Shown here: piece after piece, positions 7,497-15,465 of the stretch
How positions within the stretch are numbered: position 1 is the first letter of the stretch
Layout: every line of letters starts with the position of its first letter
From: a virus
Strand: one strand, 5' to 3'
DNA: 36,418 bases
Virus record (IMG/VR): IMGVR_UViG_3300035698_008001
Location: 1 to 36,418 of that record
Made by a program: the position numbers and the translations under genes
Notes under the pieces: generated by a model
Seen by the model: the letters and a program-made list of their open reading frames with translations, nothing else
Told to the model about the DNA's origin: nothing
Database searches by the model: none

Positions 7497-8473
7497 GATC
7501 TTACCAGCTCGTCTATGCCCACCTCTCTACGGTAGAGTGGTGTGCTGTCAAAATATACAACGGTCTTATCGCAATAGTACAAACCATCGCGCTCAGGGTA
7601 GAGCTCACTGCTCAAATTAACTTTAAAACCATGCTTTACCACGGTGTCGCCGTACACCTCACAGTGGCCTGTGTAGCGGTTTACGTTAAATTTTCTTAAA
7701 TCTTCTTGCGCAAGTTTCTTTAGTTCTGCAGGGCTGGTAATGTTATAGTGCGCAACACGCTGCTCCACACCGTCAGTATCGCCTACGGTAACTTCTAGCT
7801 TCTTGCCTGTGCTTAGTGTGCTCACGGCTGTAACCTTTATGGGCTCGTTTTCACGATCTTCGTAAGCCAGATTATTGCCAGTAGCAAAATCTAAGTTTAT
7901 GTCTACCGGTTCTACCAGCGTATCGTCTGCATAAATCTCGCCCACCACAAGTTCGCCGTTGTCCATGTAGCTGTAGAGCTTAAATTTTTCTTGTATAAAT
8001 TCCAACACCTGGGCCGCGGTCGTGTTTGCAAATCGCAAAGGACCTAAGGTATAAGGTGCCACCGCTTTTACTTTATGTTTAGTGATGCTCTTAATAAAAT
8101 CTGGCAGGTAGGTTGTGCGCGTGACCACGTTTACTTTCTCGCGCTTGAGTAGCCACATCGCGTCCTCGCAGCTTATGGTAAATGGCAGCTCATCGCTCAC
8201 ATTTACAATGTAGCCTGTAAACTCCGTGGTGTACTGCATGTTAAATCCCAGCTCTATGACTATGGCGGCACCTGTAGGGAAAATGTTGCGCAGTTGCGTG
8301 GGGTCGTTTAGTTCAAACATTTGAGCAAGGGCGCGACGTGGTAGTGTTACCGTCGCCGTATCGGTAAGCATGCGCCAGCTGCTTTCTATGCGCACAGCTT
8401 CGGGCATGCGCAGCACCACAGGCTTGTTGCCTGCTGCTGTTATCGTTATGCGTGCGTTCATGCTCTTAACCAT
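7493..8473 (-). CDS. Baseplate hub protein, Mu Gp44 (P)/P2 gpD-like
   Basis: The frame can start further upstream inside the previous gene, but ATG at 8473 (MVKSMNARITITAAG) overlaps the preceding stop by 8 bases and gives a 326-residue product; ATG at 8461 is the alternative. Features of the late-control gpD/Gp44 hub fold are visible: an early beta domain ending in GFNMQYTTEFTGYIVNVSD, then LPFTISCEDAMWLLKREKVN, a helix with AAQVLEFIQEKF, and C-terminal beta repeats. The hub trimer carries the spike encoded next to it. Confidence 0.75.
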   Translation of the reverse strand: MVKSMNARITITAAGNKPVVLRMPEAVRIESSWRMLTDTATVTLPRRALAQMFELNDPTQLRNIFPTGAAIVIELGFNMQYTTEFTGYIVNVSDELPFTISCEDAMWLLKREKVNVVTRTTYLPDFIKSITKHKVKAVAPYTLGPLRFANTTAAQVLEFIQEKFKLYSYMDNGELVVGEIYADDTLVEPVDINLDFATGNNLAYEDRENEPIKVTAVSTLSTGKKLEVTVGDTDGVEQRVAHYNITSPAELKKLAQEDLRKFNVNRYTGHCEVYGDTVVKHGFKVNLSSELYPERDGLYYCDKTVVYFDSTPLYRREVGIDELVRS

Positions 8474-8999
8474 TGCTTGTGCCTGTTGTGGCCTCGTATG
8501 GCCTATGTGATTCTGCGCGTATGGCAAATGGTATCTGGTCGGGTCTTCCAACGATCTGTCCAAATGCTATCTCTACAATTTCAATTTCGCTTATGTCCAA
8601 ATCATTAAATCCCTGACCGCTAACTTGTATGGTGTCGGCTATTTGATCCCAAAGCATAATTTGACGCTTTTGGTCGTGAGCCTTTGGGAAATCGCTGCGT
8701 TCGGGGTCGTTAAAAATAAGACCGCGTATGTCTATGAGCCAGCTGGTAGGCAAGTACTGCTCTGTGTGTTCCAGAACACGCAATCGCCGTTTAGACTTTC
8801 TTATGTCCGCAGTGGCTGTTACAGGCAGTAAGAATGCGTTGTATTGCTTTCGCGAAAGCACACCTAAATCATCGTAGACAAGGTAGCTGCCGCCCTCAAA
8901 GGTCATGGCAAACTGCACCGCGCTGCCTAGCCTAGTGTACCTGCTGTCAGGTGTTGCAAACTGTTCGCTCTCTCGCGCTCTTAATTGTAACCTATCCAT
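8466..8999 (-). CDS. DUF6046-like baseplate protein
   Basis: The 177-residue protein has SWLIDIRGLIFND (about 86-98), then a helix, VSGQGFNDLDISEIEIVEIAF (about 127-147, read as two segments) and IPFAIRAESH. This order is like the DUF6046 family, which in Bacteroidota contractile phages sits between tape measure and hub genes and probably corresponds to the Mu N protein or a LysM baseplate adaptor. The start ATG follows the tape-measure stop directly. The gene carries the palindrome GCTTTCGCGAAAGC at 8846-8859, coding LSRK. Confidence 0.65.
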   Translation of the reverse strand: MDRLQLRARESEQFATPDSRYTRLGSAVQFAMTFEGGSYLVYDDLGVLSRKQYNAFLLPVTATADIRKSKRRLRVLEHTEQYLPTSWLIDIRGLIFNDPERSDFPKAHDQKRQIMLWDQIADTIQVSGQGFNDLDISEIEIVEIAFGQIVGRPDQIPFAIRAESHRPYEATTGTSNG

Positions 9000-10841
9000 T
9001 TAATTCATTGCTATTGCGCTGTCTCTTAATCTATCTACGACTATGCCTATAAACTCATCCGCCATTCTGTTCATGTCGGCTGCTTTTCCTTCTATAACAT
9101 TAAAAGTGTTTTTTATGTCGAGCGTCATGTTTATAACACGACCACTGCTGCTATTACCATTTATACCTAGCGCGCCAGTAGGTGTAGCCGGCTTGACCAT
9201 GCCACCTGTGACGCCCGTGCCGCCTGTAGGTGTTGCTGTACCTGCGAGCAGTGCTTGCTCAGCATTGTAAGCCTCTACGGTAGCAGCGTTTTTCTTACCG
9301 TTTGCAATAATGGAATTTGTAAAGCCATTTAAAAAGTCGCCCTTACCATTGCTTAAGGGTGCCGCCATAGCCACCTTAACATCGGTGACTTCTTTTACCA
9401 TGTTGTTTTTCCAGTTCTTTGCGGCACTTGCAGCTGCGCCAAAACCATCTTCTTTAAATGCAGTCCATATATCACCAGCACCTTTAAACGCATTTACCAC
9501 ACCGGCTATCTCTACGGCGAGCTCTTTTATAAACGCTTTTATGCTGGCTATGCGACTGCTAAAAGCCTCTGTAAAACCGTCCACTGCACCACGGGCTATA
9601 AGCAAGAAGTTGTTTATTCCTTGCGTTATGCCGCTTATAAAATCGTAAAAACCTATCTGTAACTCTTTCCAAACGCTAGAAACTTCGGTCGCAAATACTT
9701 TATAACTATCGCTTTCTAGTGCCTCTGCCTGGGCTTCTTTTAGCCTATTATTTTGATTAGCCACATCGCTTAACTTTTGTTCTAGCCCTGAAAGTGCTAT
9801 AGTCTCGCCATTAAGTGATTGGTCTACAATTTTTATGACCTCGGCAAATCCTGCTGCGTCTTCACCAGCGCCTCTAAATAGATCGGCGGTGAGCTGTGCT
9901 TGTTTTTGCGTGTCCAAGCTTGTGACTTTAGCCTCGGCACTTACCATGGCAAGTGCATCACGTGTGGACAGCGAGCCGTCTCTTATGCCTGTAAAAATCT
10001 CATTTGTAAACTTTTTGCCAAAGGCGTTTTCAAGGGCTTCTTTTGCTGGTAACGTTTGCTCTTGAACGCTCAGGCCAAATTCCTTTATAGCGTCAGGCAA
10101 CTTATCTGACCAGACACCTACGGCCTGTGAGTTCTCTATCATGCTCAAGAATTCTTGCGCACTAAACTGGCCTTGTTTAAAGAGTTTTGGGTACTCGCGG
10201 ATAGAGCTTGCAAACTCCTCGTTTTGCGCGCCACCGCGCACCATGCCCAGAGTGTAGGTGTCAAAGGCTTCTTTGCTAGTGATCTCAAAACCCTTTTGCA
10301 AAGAGGTAACGGTTTTTAAATGCTCTGTCCAGTCGCCACCAAAGGTTTCTGCAAGTGCTTCCGCACGCACGCGCAAACCGCTTAGCTCGCCATCGGCGGC
10401 ATTTGTGATGCCTTTTACCTGCACATTTGCCTCGGCCGCTGCCTGGTTAAATTTTACCCATTGCTGGGTTGCAAATCCTATCCCTGCAAGTGCGGCAATA
10501 GCAATACCTATCGGCGATGCTATAAACGCCATAGCCGCTACCTTTAACTCTACAAAGCTACCGGCAAGCGCGCGTATAGATGCGCTTGCGGCTACTGCGT
10601 TTCCCGAAGCGAGCGCGCCAAAGAACTCCAAAGCTGCGCCCTGGGCATCGCCCATAATTGCAACGTTTTCGCCAGTAGACTGTTTAATTTTATCTAACCC
10701 ACTGGTGTCTGGTGTCTCTATCTCGTGGACCAGCTTTTTAAAGTGCTTTTGCAGTTTTAAAACGTCAGTATCGACACCGTCTAGCTTGCGGGACATTAAA
10801 TCCTTAAGCTCAAGTACCCATTCTGTTTTTTGCTGTGCCAT
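9000..10841 (-). CDS. Tail tape measure protein
   Basis: The 613-residue protein is long, alanine-rich and mostly helical, with hydrophobic stretches (for example AAMAFIASPIGIAIAALAGI, about 96-115) and a glycine/threonine-rich linker near 545-570 before a short C-terminal domain. These are marks of tape measure proteins, which set tail length and pass through the membrane during injection. It follows the tail assembly chaperone genes, as in Mu and most tailed phages. At about 610 residues it suggests a fairly short tail. Confidence 0.9.
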   Translation of the reverse strand: MAQQKTEWVLELKDLMSRKLDGVDTDVLKLQKHFKKLVHEIETPDTSGLDKIKQSTGENVAIMGDAQGAALEFFGALASGNAVAASASIRALAGSFVELKVAAMAFIASPIGIAIAALAGIGFATQQWVKFNQAAAEANVQVKGITNAADGELSGLRVRAEALAETFGGDWTEHLKTVTSLQKGFEITSKEAFDTYTLGMVRGGAQNEEFASSIREYPKLFKQGQFSAQEFLSMIENSQAVGVWSDKLPDAIKEFGLSVQEQTLPAKEALENAFGKKFTNEIFTGIRDGSLSTRDALAMVSAEAKVTSLDTQKQAQLTADLFRGAGEDAAGFAEVIKIVDQSLNGETIALSGLEQKLSDVANQNNRLKEAQAEALESDSYKVFATEVSSVWKELQIGFYDFISGITQGINNFLLIARGAVDGFTEAFSSRIASIKAFIKELAVEIAGVVNAFKGAGDIWTAFKEDGFGAAASAAKNWKNNMVKEVTDVKVAMAAPLSNGKGDFLNGFTNSIIANGKKNAATVEAYNAEQALLAGTATPTGGTGVTGGMVKPATPTGALGINGNSSSGRVINMTLDIKNTFNVIEGKAADMNRMADEFIGIVVDRLRDSAIAMN

Positions 10842-10842
10842 T

Positions 10843-11031
10843 TTAAAAAGGTTTTGTAGCGTGTAGTAGTGAGATTAATTCTTTCGTTCTTCGGTCTTCG
10901 AGCCATTTTGCCTCGTTGTACCTGTGCGACCATGTTTTAAGGTCTAGCTTTTCTGGCTCTATAAAAGGAAACGCGCCTCTTATAAGCGCGTTTCCTCTTC
11001 TCAATTCTTGCGCGAAACTATCGCCAGACAC
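10843..11031 (-). CDS. Downstream tail assembly chaperone, possible frameshift extension
   Basis: The 62-residue frame has only a GTG start (11031) and is open further upstream to 11070 in the -1 frame of the preceding gene. It is rich in charged residues and ends directly before the tape measure start. Two short overlapping frames before the tape measure gene usually encode G and G-T chaperones joined by -1 frameshifting. A canonical slippery heptamer is not visible in the 28-base overlap (11043-11070), so a separate GTG start or a non-canonical shift remains open. Confidence 0.6.
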   Translation of the reverse strand: MSGDSFAQELRRGNALIRGAFPFIEPEKLDLKTWSHRYNEAKWLEDRRTKELISLLHATKPF

Positions 11032-11042
11032 TATAGAATCGC

Positions 11043-11390
11043 TTATACTTCCTTTACCTCCGTAACCATTTTAGGTTTAAAAAAACCTACCATTTTGGTA
11101 CACAGGCCTATTTTAAACTCTGGGTCTGTATGCGCAAAATCGCTACCACCTAAGCGGCAGTCTGCAAGCAGCATTTTTCCCGTTTTAATCACGTCCTCGT
11201 TTAAGAACTGAAATGCACTCTGCACCTGTTCAAATGTGGGCTTGCACACATAGGTAAGGTGCGTGACGCCCGCATCGTCTTCCTGGGCAAGCGTAAAGAC
11301 CTTGCCGTACTTTGCTTTCCAAGCCGTTAACTGCTCTGGTGTGGTCTCGCCTATGCTTGGGGTTGATACTTTAACATCTGGTTTTGCCAT
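11043..11390 (-). CDS. Tail assembly chaperone (G/Gp41-like)
   Basis: The 115-residue protein follows the tail tube gene and precedes the tape measure. It contains QLTAWKAKYGKVFTL, YVCKPTFEQVQSA, and MLLADCRLGG followed by D-P, the pattern of small tail assembly chaperones in Bacteroidota phages (WK.KYG...l......a...P.......l...c.l.G). Such proteins coat the tape measure during tail-tube growth. The C-terminus is lysine and valine rich and overlaps the next open frame. Confidence 0.75.
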   Translation of the reverse strand: MAKPDVKVSTPSIGETTPEQLTAWKAKYGKVFTLAQEDDAGVTHLTYVCKPTFEQVQSAFQFLNEDVIKTGKMLLADCRLGGSDFAHTDPEFKIGLCTKMVGFFKPKMVTEVKEV

Positions 11391-11391
11391 C

Positions 11392-11823
11392 TTATCTTAT
11401 GTTTTCCACGATGTCGTGGCAGTTTAACTCGAACGATTTAATTATTCCCTTATCGCCCTGGGCGATTTGCTTACCTGCGCCTTTAAAACGGCAGCCACGC
11501 ACCACGTCTGTGATGGTGTTCAAGTTATAACGATAGGTAACGATCATGTCAAACGCGTCTATGTCCCGCAGTTTTAACCCTGGTGGCAATGCACTGAGAA
11601 TGGCGTTCACCTCTTCTTGGTACAAATCTATACTTGCGGTGTTAATCTTGTTTCCCTTGCCATAACCCACGGCACTTGAACCTGCGCCCATGAGGTATTC
11701 GTCTTCAAATACCTCTTCATAAGACACGTTTACAATGCCTACTAGGTCGCGGCCTAACATGCGCACGGTTACCTCGTTCCAGCCAGCTATCTGGCCTAGT
11801 CTGTTAAAAATGTTTATAGGCAT
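11392..11823 (-). CDS. Tail tube protein (Mu gpM-like)
   Basis: The 143-residue protein lies directly after the sheath gene and reads like a Hcp-type tube protein: GWNEVTVRMLGRDLVGI at the N-terminus, a middle KINTASIDLYQEEVNAIL, and alternating beta segments up to FELNCHDIVENIR. Its size fits the tubes of contractile phages (about 115-170 residues). The sheath-tube-chaperone-tape order supports the call strongly. Confidence 0.85.
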   Translation of the reverse strand: MPINIFNRLGQIAGWNEVTVRMLGRDLVGIVNVSYEEVFEDEYLMGAGSSAVGYGKGNKINTASIDLYQEEVNAILSALPPGLKLRDIDAFDMIVTYRYNLNTITDVVRGCRFKGAGKQIAQGDKGIIKSFELNCHDIVENIR

Positions 11824-11824
11824 C

Positions 11825-13045
11825 TTAAATGTTTTGTGCGCCGCTCAAGTCCACATTGAACTCGAAAACGATGCCGTTATATACTATTGTTGCTTTTACC
11901 TCCAGCGCCGTTTCTCCTACGAGTGCCTGGGCTGGGTTTATGTACACATCGCCCGCGCTTATCTCGCCAGCGTTTACCATGTCTTGTAGCGGCTTGCTCG
12001 CTACACTTTCTAGCTCCCGTGCCTCGCTCGTTTTCACAAAACCAGTTTCTGGATCTTTTAACACATTACGCTTTACGCGTGGTAAAAGAGCGGTGCGCAC
12101 ACCACGAGCTGCTTTGTTCCAAACCCGGTTATTTTCTATGTAGGCATAGTCACTGGTAACTGCAGTACATGTAGGTGAATTTGAAAAGTAGAATCCTGCA
12201 AAACCAGCGTAGCCGCCTATGAAGATGTACCCTTTCTCGTTCAATGCCTGTCGCTCAGCCGCCGTTAAGGCTGCAAAGTTTTTGCCTGATTGCAGTGCTG
12301 CGGTCAGGAAAAGGCCTCGTGCGATGTCGCTCAGTGTCCAGTAGTTAAGCCCTTTGGCATAATCCGGTTTATCATTTGCATCGACCGATCCTAAGTTTTC
12401 ATTTACGCCACGCCGTGATAGTGCCCCCAGAGCTGTTCCCACAGCTGCATAGTTTGCATAGGCTGTTTTAATGGCTGCGACGGCAGGGTCTTGACCTAAT
12501 ATAACAGACACGTTAGGCGTGTTAAGCGCACGTAGGTCAGGATAGGCACTTATGGCGGTAGCAGCAGTAAACTGATCGCTGCCTATAAGAATGCTGTCTA
12601 TTCTAATCTTGTCTTGCAAAAGCTCGTCTATCACTTCAAGTTTTAACGCCGCAACCTCTACGGCAATAGCTACAGGACTAGCGGTCACATTTGCCGCAAT
12701 GGCAAGAAGCTTAATTTGTGGGAAGGTTCTAACAGCCTTCACAATTTCTACATTGCGCGATACGGGCGTTGTAGATACCACATACAGCTCTACGTCTGGA
12801 TTTAAGCGAAACACCTCACTTGCGTGGTGGTGTGCTAGAATGCTGTTAACATCGTCATAGCTGGCAGTTATGCCCATGGTCTCTAAGTCCTTTAAATCAA
12901 GTACTCGTTTTACCGCGTTTAGCGGCAAACCTGCTGTCGCTATAGCATTGCCTATAACCAGCAGCGACACATTGTCACTGTTTGCAGTTGTGCGGCCTAA
13001 ACCACCATCTACACGGTTAACAGTGGCACCATTGAATGGATCCAT
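11825..13045 (-). CDS. Contractile tail sheath protein (DUF2586-like)
   Basis: The 406-residue protein resembles the DUF2586 sheath type of Bacteroidota Mu-like phages: N-terminal SLLVIGNA and VYSILAHHHASEVFR-like region (SILAHHHASEVFRL), a central VSVILGQDPAV segment, and C-terminal NGIVFEFNVDLS that would donate strands to neighbouring sheath subunits. The core GYIFIGGYAGFAGFYFS and RGVRTALLPRVKRNVL are typical sheath signals. It shows that the virion is a myovirus with a contractile tail. Confidence 0.85.
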   Translation of the reverse strand: MDPFNGATVNRVDGGLGRTTANSDNVSLLVIGNAIATAGLPLNAVKRVLDLKDLETMGITASYDDVNSILAHHHASEVFRLNPDVELYVVSTTPVSRNVEIVKAVRTFPQIKLLAIAANVTASPVAIAVEVAALKLEVIDELLQDKIRIDSILIGSDQFTAATAISAYPDLRALNTPNVSVILGQDPAVAAIKTAYANYAAVGTALGALSRRGVNENLGSVDANDKPDYAKGLNYWTLSDIARGLFLTAALQSGKNFAALTAAERQALNEKGYIFIGGYAGFAGFYFSNSPTCTAVTSDYAYIENNRVWNKAARGVRTALLPRVKRNVLKDPETGFVKTSEARELESVASKPLQDMVNAGEISAGDVYINPAQALVGETALEVKATIVYNGIVFEFNVDLSGAQNI

Positions 13046-13046
13046 A

Positions 13047-13331
13047 TTAGTCTACGTTTAATTCAGTTAATCTTCCCTCGATTGCATCTATAACAGATAC
13101 TCGTGGCTTTTTCAATGACGTTTCTGCTTCCAGATAAACAACGAGCGCGTCTTGGTCTGTGCTTTCGGTTGCAAAAGCGATGATCTGATCAGCTTTTGTG
13201 AGCAGTTTTGGTTGTGTATTCCCCCCCGATTTAGTGACGCTCTTGTTACTGAGCGATGCCGCGTGCAGCTTAGCATAGTTTTCGGTCACAAACTTCTGAC
13301 CGTCTGCGGTTGTGTAAGTTACTTTACTCAT
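13047..13331 (-). CDS. Small protein before the sheath gene, unknown
   Basis: The 94-residue protein sits one base upstream of the sheath gene and overlaps the spanin gene by 4 bases. It has no membrane segment; composition is rich in K, T, A and S with a likely helix at the C-terminus (RVSVIDAIEGRLTELNV). In Mu this place holds Gp38 (DUF2635), a small tail-related protein, but I cannot see a match in sequence. It is probably structural or an assembly factor. Confidence 0.65.
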   Translation of the reverse strand: MSKVTYTTADGQKFVTENYAKLHAASLSNKSVTKSGGNTQPKLLTKADQIIAFATESTDQDALVVYLEAETSLKKPRVSVIDAIEGRLTELNVD

Positions 13332-13825
13332 GTGAATGGTGTTTTAATTTTAGATTTTACAAAAAGGAACACCACGGCTATAAGTAGCAAGGCGTTAATT
13401 CCTAGTGAGCCATAAAGGCCTATTTTCCAGTACCAGGGTACAAACTTCTTTTCAACCTCATAGGTCTGTTCAAGCTGCTCAAAGCGTTCACGCTCTATGG
13501 TTAGCACCTGTCGCAGTAGTTCTATCTCTAGCTCGTAAGCATTGCAATCGCTGGTTGCTGTTATCAGGTTGCCTTTTCGCTGTAGCGAAACACTAGACCT
13601 GCCAGTGTCGCTTGTCACCTTAACAGGTATCTCCTTAATAGCGTCTATTAAAAGGCTTATTTGTGAGCGGTCTGCAAGGACACTAACCGTGTCTAAATAC
13701 TTTTCAAAACTGCGTGTTACGACCACACTATCTTTAACTGTACGCGACTGATTTAGCAGCACGGGCTTTTTCGCACCGCAGCTGGTAAGTAGTATCGCAA
13801 TGGCTATGATGTAAACTGCCCTCAT
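13328..13825 (-). CDS. Unimolecular spanin candidate (outer-membrane lipoprotein with C-terminal membrane anchor)
   Basis: A long upstream extension of the frame lies inside the endolysin gene; the ATG at 13825 overlaps the endolysin stop as ATGA and gives 165 residues. Residues 1-16 are a lipoprotein signal with lipobox LTSC (Cys16). Residues about 30-130 are periplasmic with a probable coiled coil (about 95-127), and residues about 134-156 form one membrane segment followed by a basic tail. Lipid in the outer membrane at one end and a helix in the inner membrane at the other is the architecture of a u-spanin such as T1 gp11, which fuses the two membranes in the last lysis step. Its place right after the endolysin supports this. 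Confidence 0.75.
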   Translation of the reverse strand: MRAVYIIAIAILLTSCGAKKPVLLNQSRTVKDSVVVTRSFEKYLDTVSVLADRSQISLLIDAIKEIPVKVTSDTGRSSVSLQRKGNLITATSDCNAYELEIELLRQVLTIERERFEQLEQTYEVEKKFVPWYWKIGLYGSLGINALLLIAVVFLFVKSKIKTPFT

Positions 13826-14253
13826 ATTTTTGCTAGTTGAAAGTGCATGCCATCTTTTCGGGTCCAGGTACCGCCCCAGTGAAGGCCAGCGTCTGTAAAA
13901 CATTTTACGAGCTCTGCGCTCATTGTGGGTTGTGCGCCTAGCCTGTTCCAAGCCGCGTTTATGTCTATGGCAATTCCCCAGGAATGCAAAGACCACGATT
14001 TTAAACCGCGTTTTGCGCGTATGTTAAAACACCCGTCCCACGTTTTTATTTGCTCTTGCAGACAACGTTCTATAATGTTTTCAAAGGCCTTTTGCAAAGG
14101 CGCAACCATGTCATCGTTGCAATAAATCATGTTCGGAATAACGGGTATCGCTTTGTTAATGGCAGCAGGCACGTCCCATAAGGTCATGTGCTTGCGCTCC
14201 ATGGCCACGTCGGGCTTTCCATATTTTTTGAGACATTGTGCAGATGTTACCAT
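13822..14253 (-). CDS. Endolysin, M15-type peptidase
   Basis: The 143-residue protein has the zinc ligands of M15 (VanY/DD-carboxypeptidase-like) endopeptidases: SLHSWGIAID (His90, Asp97) and DGMHFQL (His137). These enzymes cut peptide cross-links in murein. There is no signal peptide, so release to the periplasm would need a holin. The gene is followed by the spanin candidate with a 4-base overlap, and a strong terminator hairpin lies 39-66 bases upstream. No holin is recognisable next to it. Confidence 0.85.
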   Translation of the reverse strand: MVTSAQCLKKYGKPDVAMERKHMTLWDVPAAINKAIPVIPNMIYCNDDMVAPLQKAFENIIERCLQEQIKTWDGCFNIRAKRGLKSWSLHSWGIAIDINAAWNRLGAQPTMSAELVKCFTDAGLHWGGTWTRKDGMHFQLAKI

Positions 14254-14291
14254 TGTTGTGTGGTTGTCTAGCCACGGCTAGTGGTGTTAAA

Positions 14292-14319
14292 AAAAAGGCT
14301 GCTGTGTTGCAGCCTTTTT
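14292..14319. terminator. Hairpin terminator between capsid and lysis genes
   Basis: Two 11-base arms (AAAAAGGCTGC and its complement) enclose a 6-base loop, with an A-run before and a T-run after, so it can act on both strands. In the leftward direction it follows the major capsid gene by about 80 bases and precedes the endolysin start by 39. It probably lowers expression of lysis and tail genes relative to capsid, or is bypassed by a modified polymerase. Confidence 0.8.
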
Positions 14320-14400
14320 GTGTTTATGTTTATTATCACCCGTAGGTGAGCACGCTGCCTGCAATAGGCTAGCGCGCCTCAACTACCTTTTTTAGGTATG

Positions 14401-15432
14401 CTATACGATGGCGTCTACGATTGCGCCCTGTCCTAAATCACGTGTTGGTATTGCGAGGTACCATAGTCTAAAACCTAAAATGGTCTCGCGCCCTTTTGGA
14501 TCATCCTTACTTAATGAGGTATACGCTGTTACAGAACCTCTAGCCTGGGCTGTGGTTTTTGCATGAAATAGTACAGATGCTGAACGACCTGCTGTGGTGG
14601 CACCAAAAGCAATCTTAGTAATCACAGTGGAAACTATGGCGTATTTTGGCGAGAAAATATCTTCATACAGCTCAAAACCGCAATAAGACTTGCTTAACAT
14701 ACCATCCGTGTGGTTGTGTAGTTGCACCTGTAGTGCTTTGTCCTCGAGCAAGAGGTCAGATAAATGATTTGTGCTCAATACTAAAATGCGCCCAGCCTGT
14801 GGTATTTTTAGCAAGTCTAACTTTGTTTTAAGATTCACTAGGTCAGCATAAATCAAACGCTTTCGGGTACCGATAGTAGGCCCTGTAGTCTCTATGATAG
14901 GTGTGTTGACACTGTTTGCATTCGGTGCTAAAGAGTGAAGTGCGTGCTCACGTGTGCGCTCCTCTAAAACCTCACGGTGCTGCATTTGTACACTGCCTAT
15001 TTTATCGTAAGGCAAGCCGTACAGCTCATCGTCAGTCACAACGGTATTTTCTGTATCGTATTTAAAAAGTGAGATTGCAGAGCTTGAGTCTGTGCGCTCG
15101 TTAACTGGTATAGGATAGGTGGTATTGTTTATCAAAACGGCAGGATCTGCGCCCATCGCATTCAGTCTGATCACGTCATTGTTTACCCAGTTATTTTTGC
15201 TGGGAATGCGTGACAACCACGTGCCTTCATGACGGAAGGTCTTGATAAGCTCACGCTCCCGCAGCTCGTTTTTTGCAACCGCAGCCATCGCCGTTTTTGC
15301 ACCCGCTGCTTGCAGGAACATGTTCTCGCCGTCTAAGGCGTTTGTGACAAAATTGCCACCCGGTGATGCGGCTACAAAGAGCGCGAGAAAAGCCAGTCCA
15401 AAAGCCAGCATTATTTTAATTGAGTTTTTCAT
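14401..15432 (-). CDS. Major capsid protein with a signal-like N-terminus
   Basis: The 343-residue protein follows the protease-scaffold gene and is probably the HK97-fold major head protein: the spine-helix-like AKTAMAAVAKNELRERELIKTF, an E-loop region rich in charged residues, and late beta segments (GRILVLSTNHLSDLLL, CGFELYEDIF, SVLFHAKTTAQA). Length fits Mu-like capsid proteins. Residues about 6-24 (KIMLAFGLAFLALFVAASP) form a hydrophobic stretch after a lysine, exactly like a signal peptide, which is unusual for a capsid subunit. It may be removed by the phage protease, or a later ATG (codon 38) may be used. Confidence 0.75.
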   Translation of the reverse strand: MKNSIKIMLAFGLAFLALFVAASPGGNFVTNALDGENMFLQAAGAKTAMAAVAKNELRERELIKTFRHEGTWLSRIPSKNNWVNNDVIRLNAMGADPAVLINNTTYPIPVNERTDSSSAISLFKYDTENTVVTDDELYGLPYDKIGSVQMQHREVLEERTREHALHSLAPNANSVNTPIIETTGPTIGTRKRLIYADLVNLKTKLDLLKIPQAGRILVLSTNHLSDLLLEDKALQVQLHNHTDGMLSKSYCGFELYEDIFSPKYAIVSTVITKIAFGATTAGRSASVLFHAKTTAQARGSVTAYTSLSKDDPKGRETILGFRLWYLAIPTRDLGQGAIVDAIV

Positions 15433-15465
15433 GATCGTGTTTTTTTCGTTTTAAAGATTTACGTA

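Noticed and set aside
10258-10866. 202-codon plus-strand frame over the tape measure gene
   Set aside because: It is a shadow made by the alanine- and lysine-rich codons of the tape measure on the other strand; its sequence is low in complexity and has no start context.
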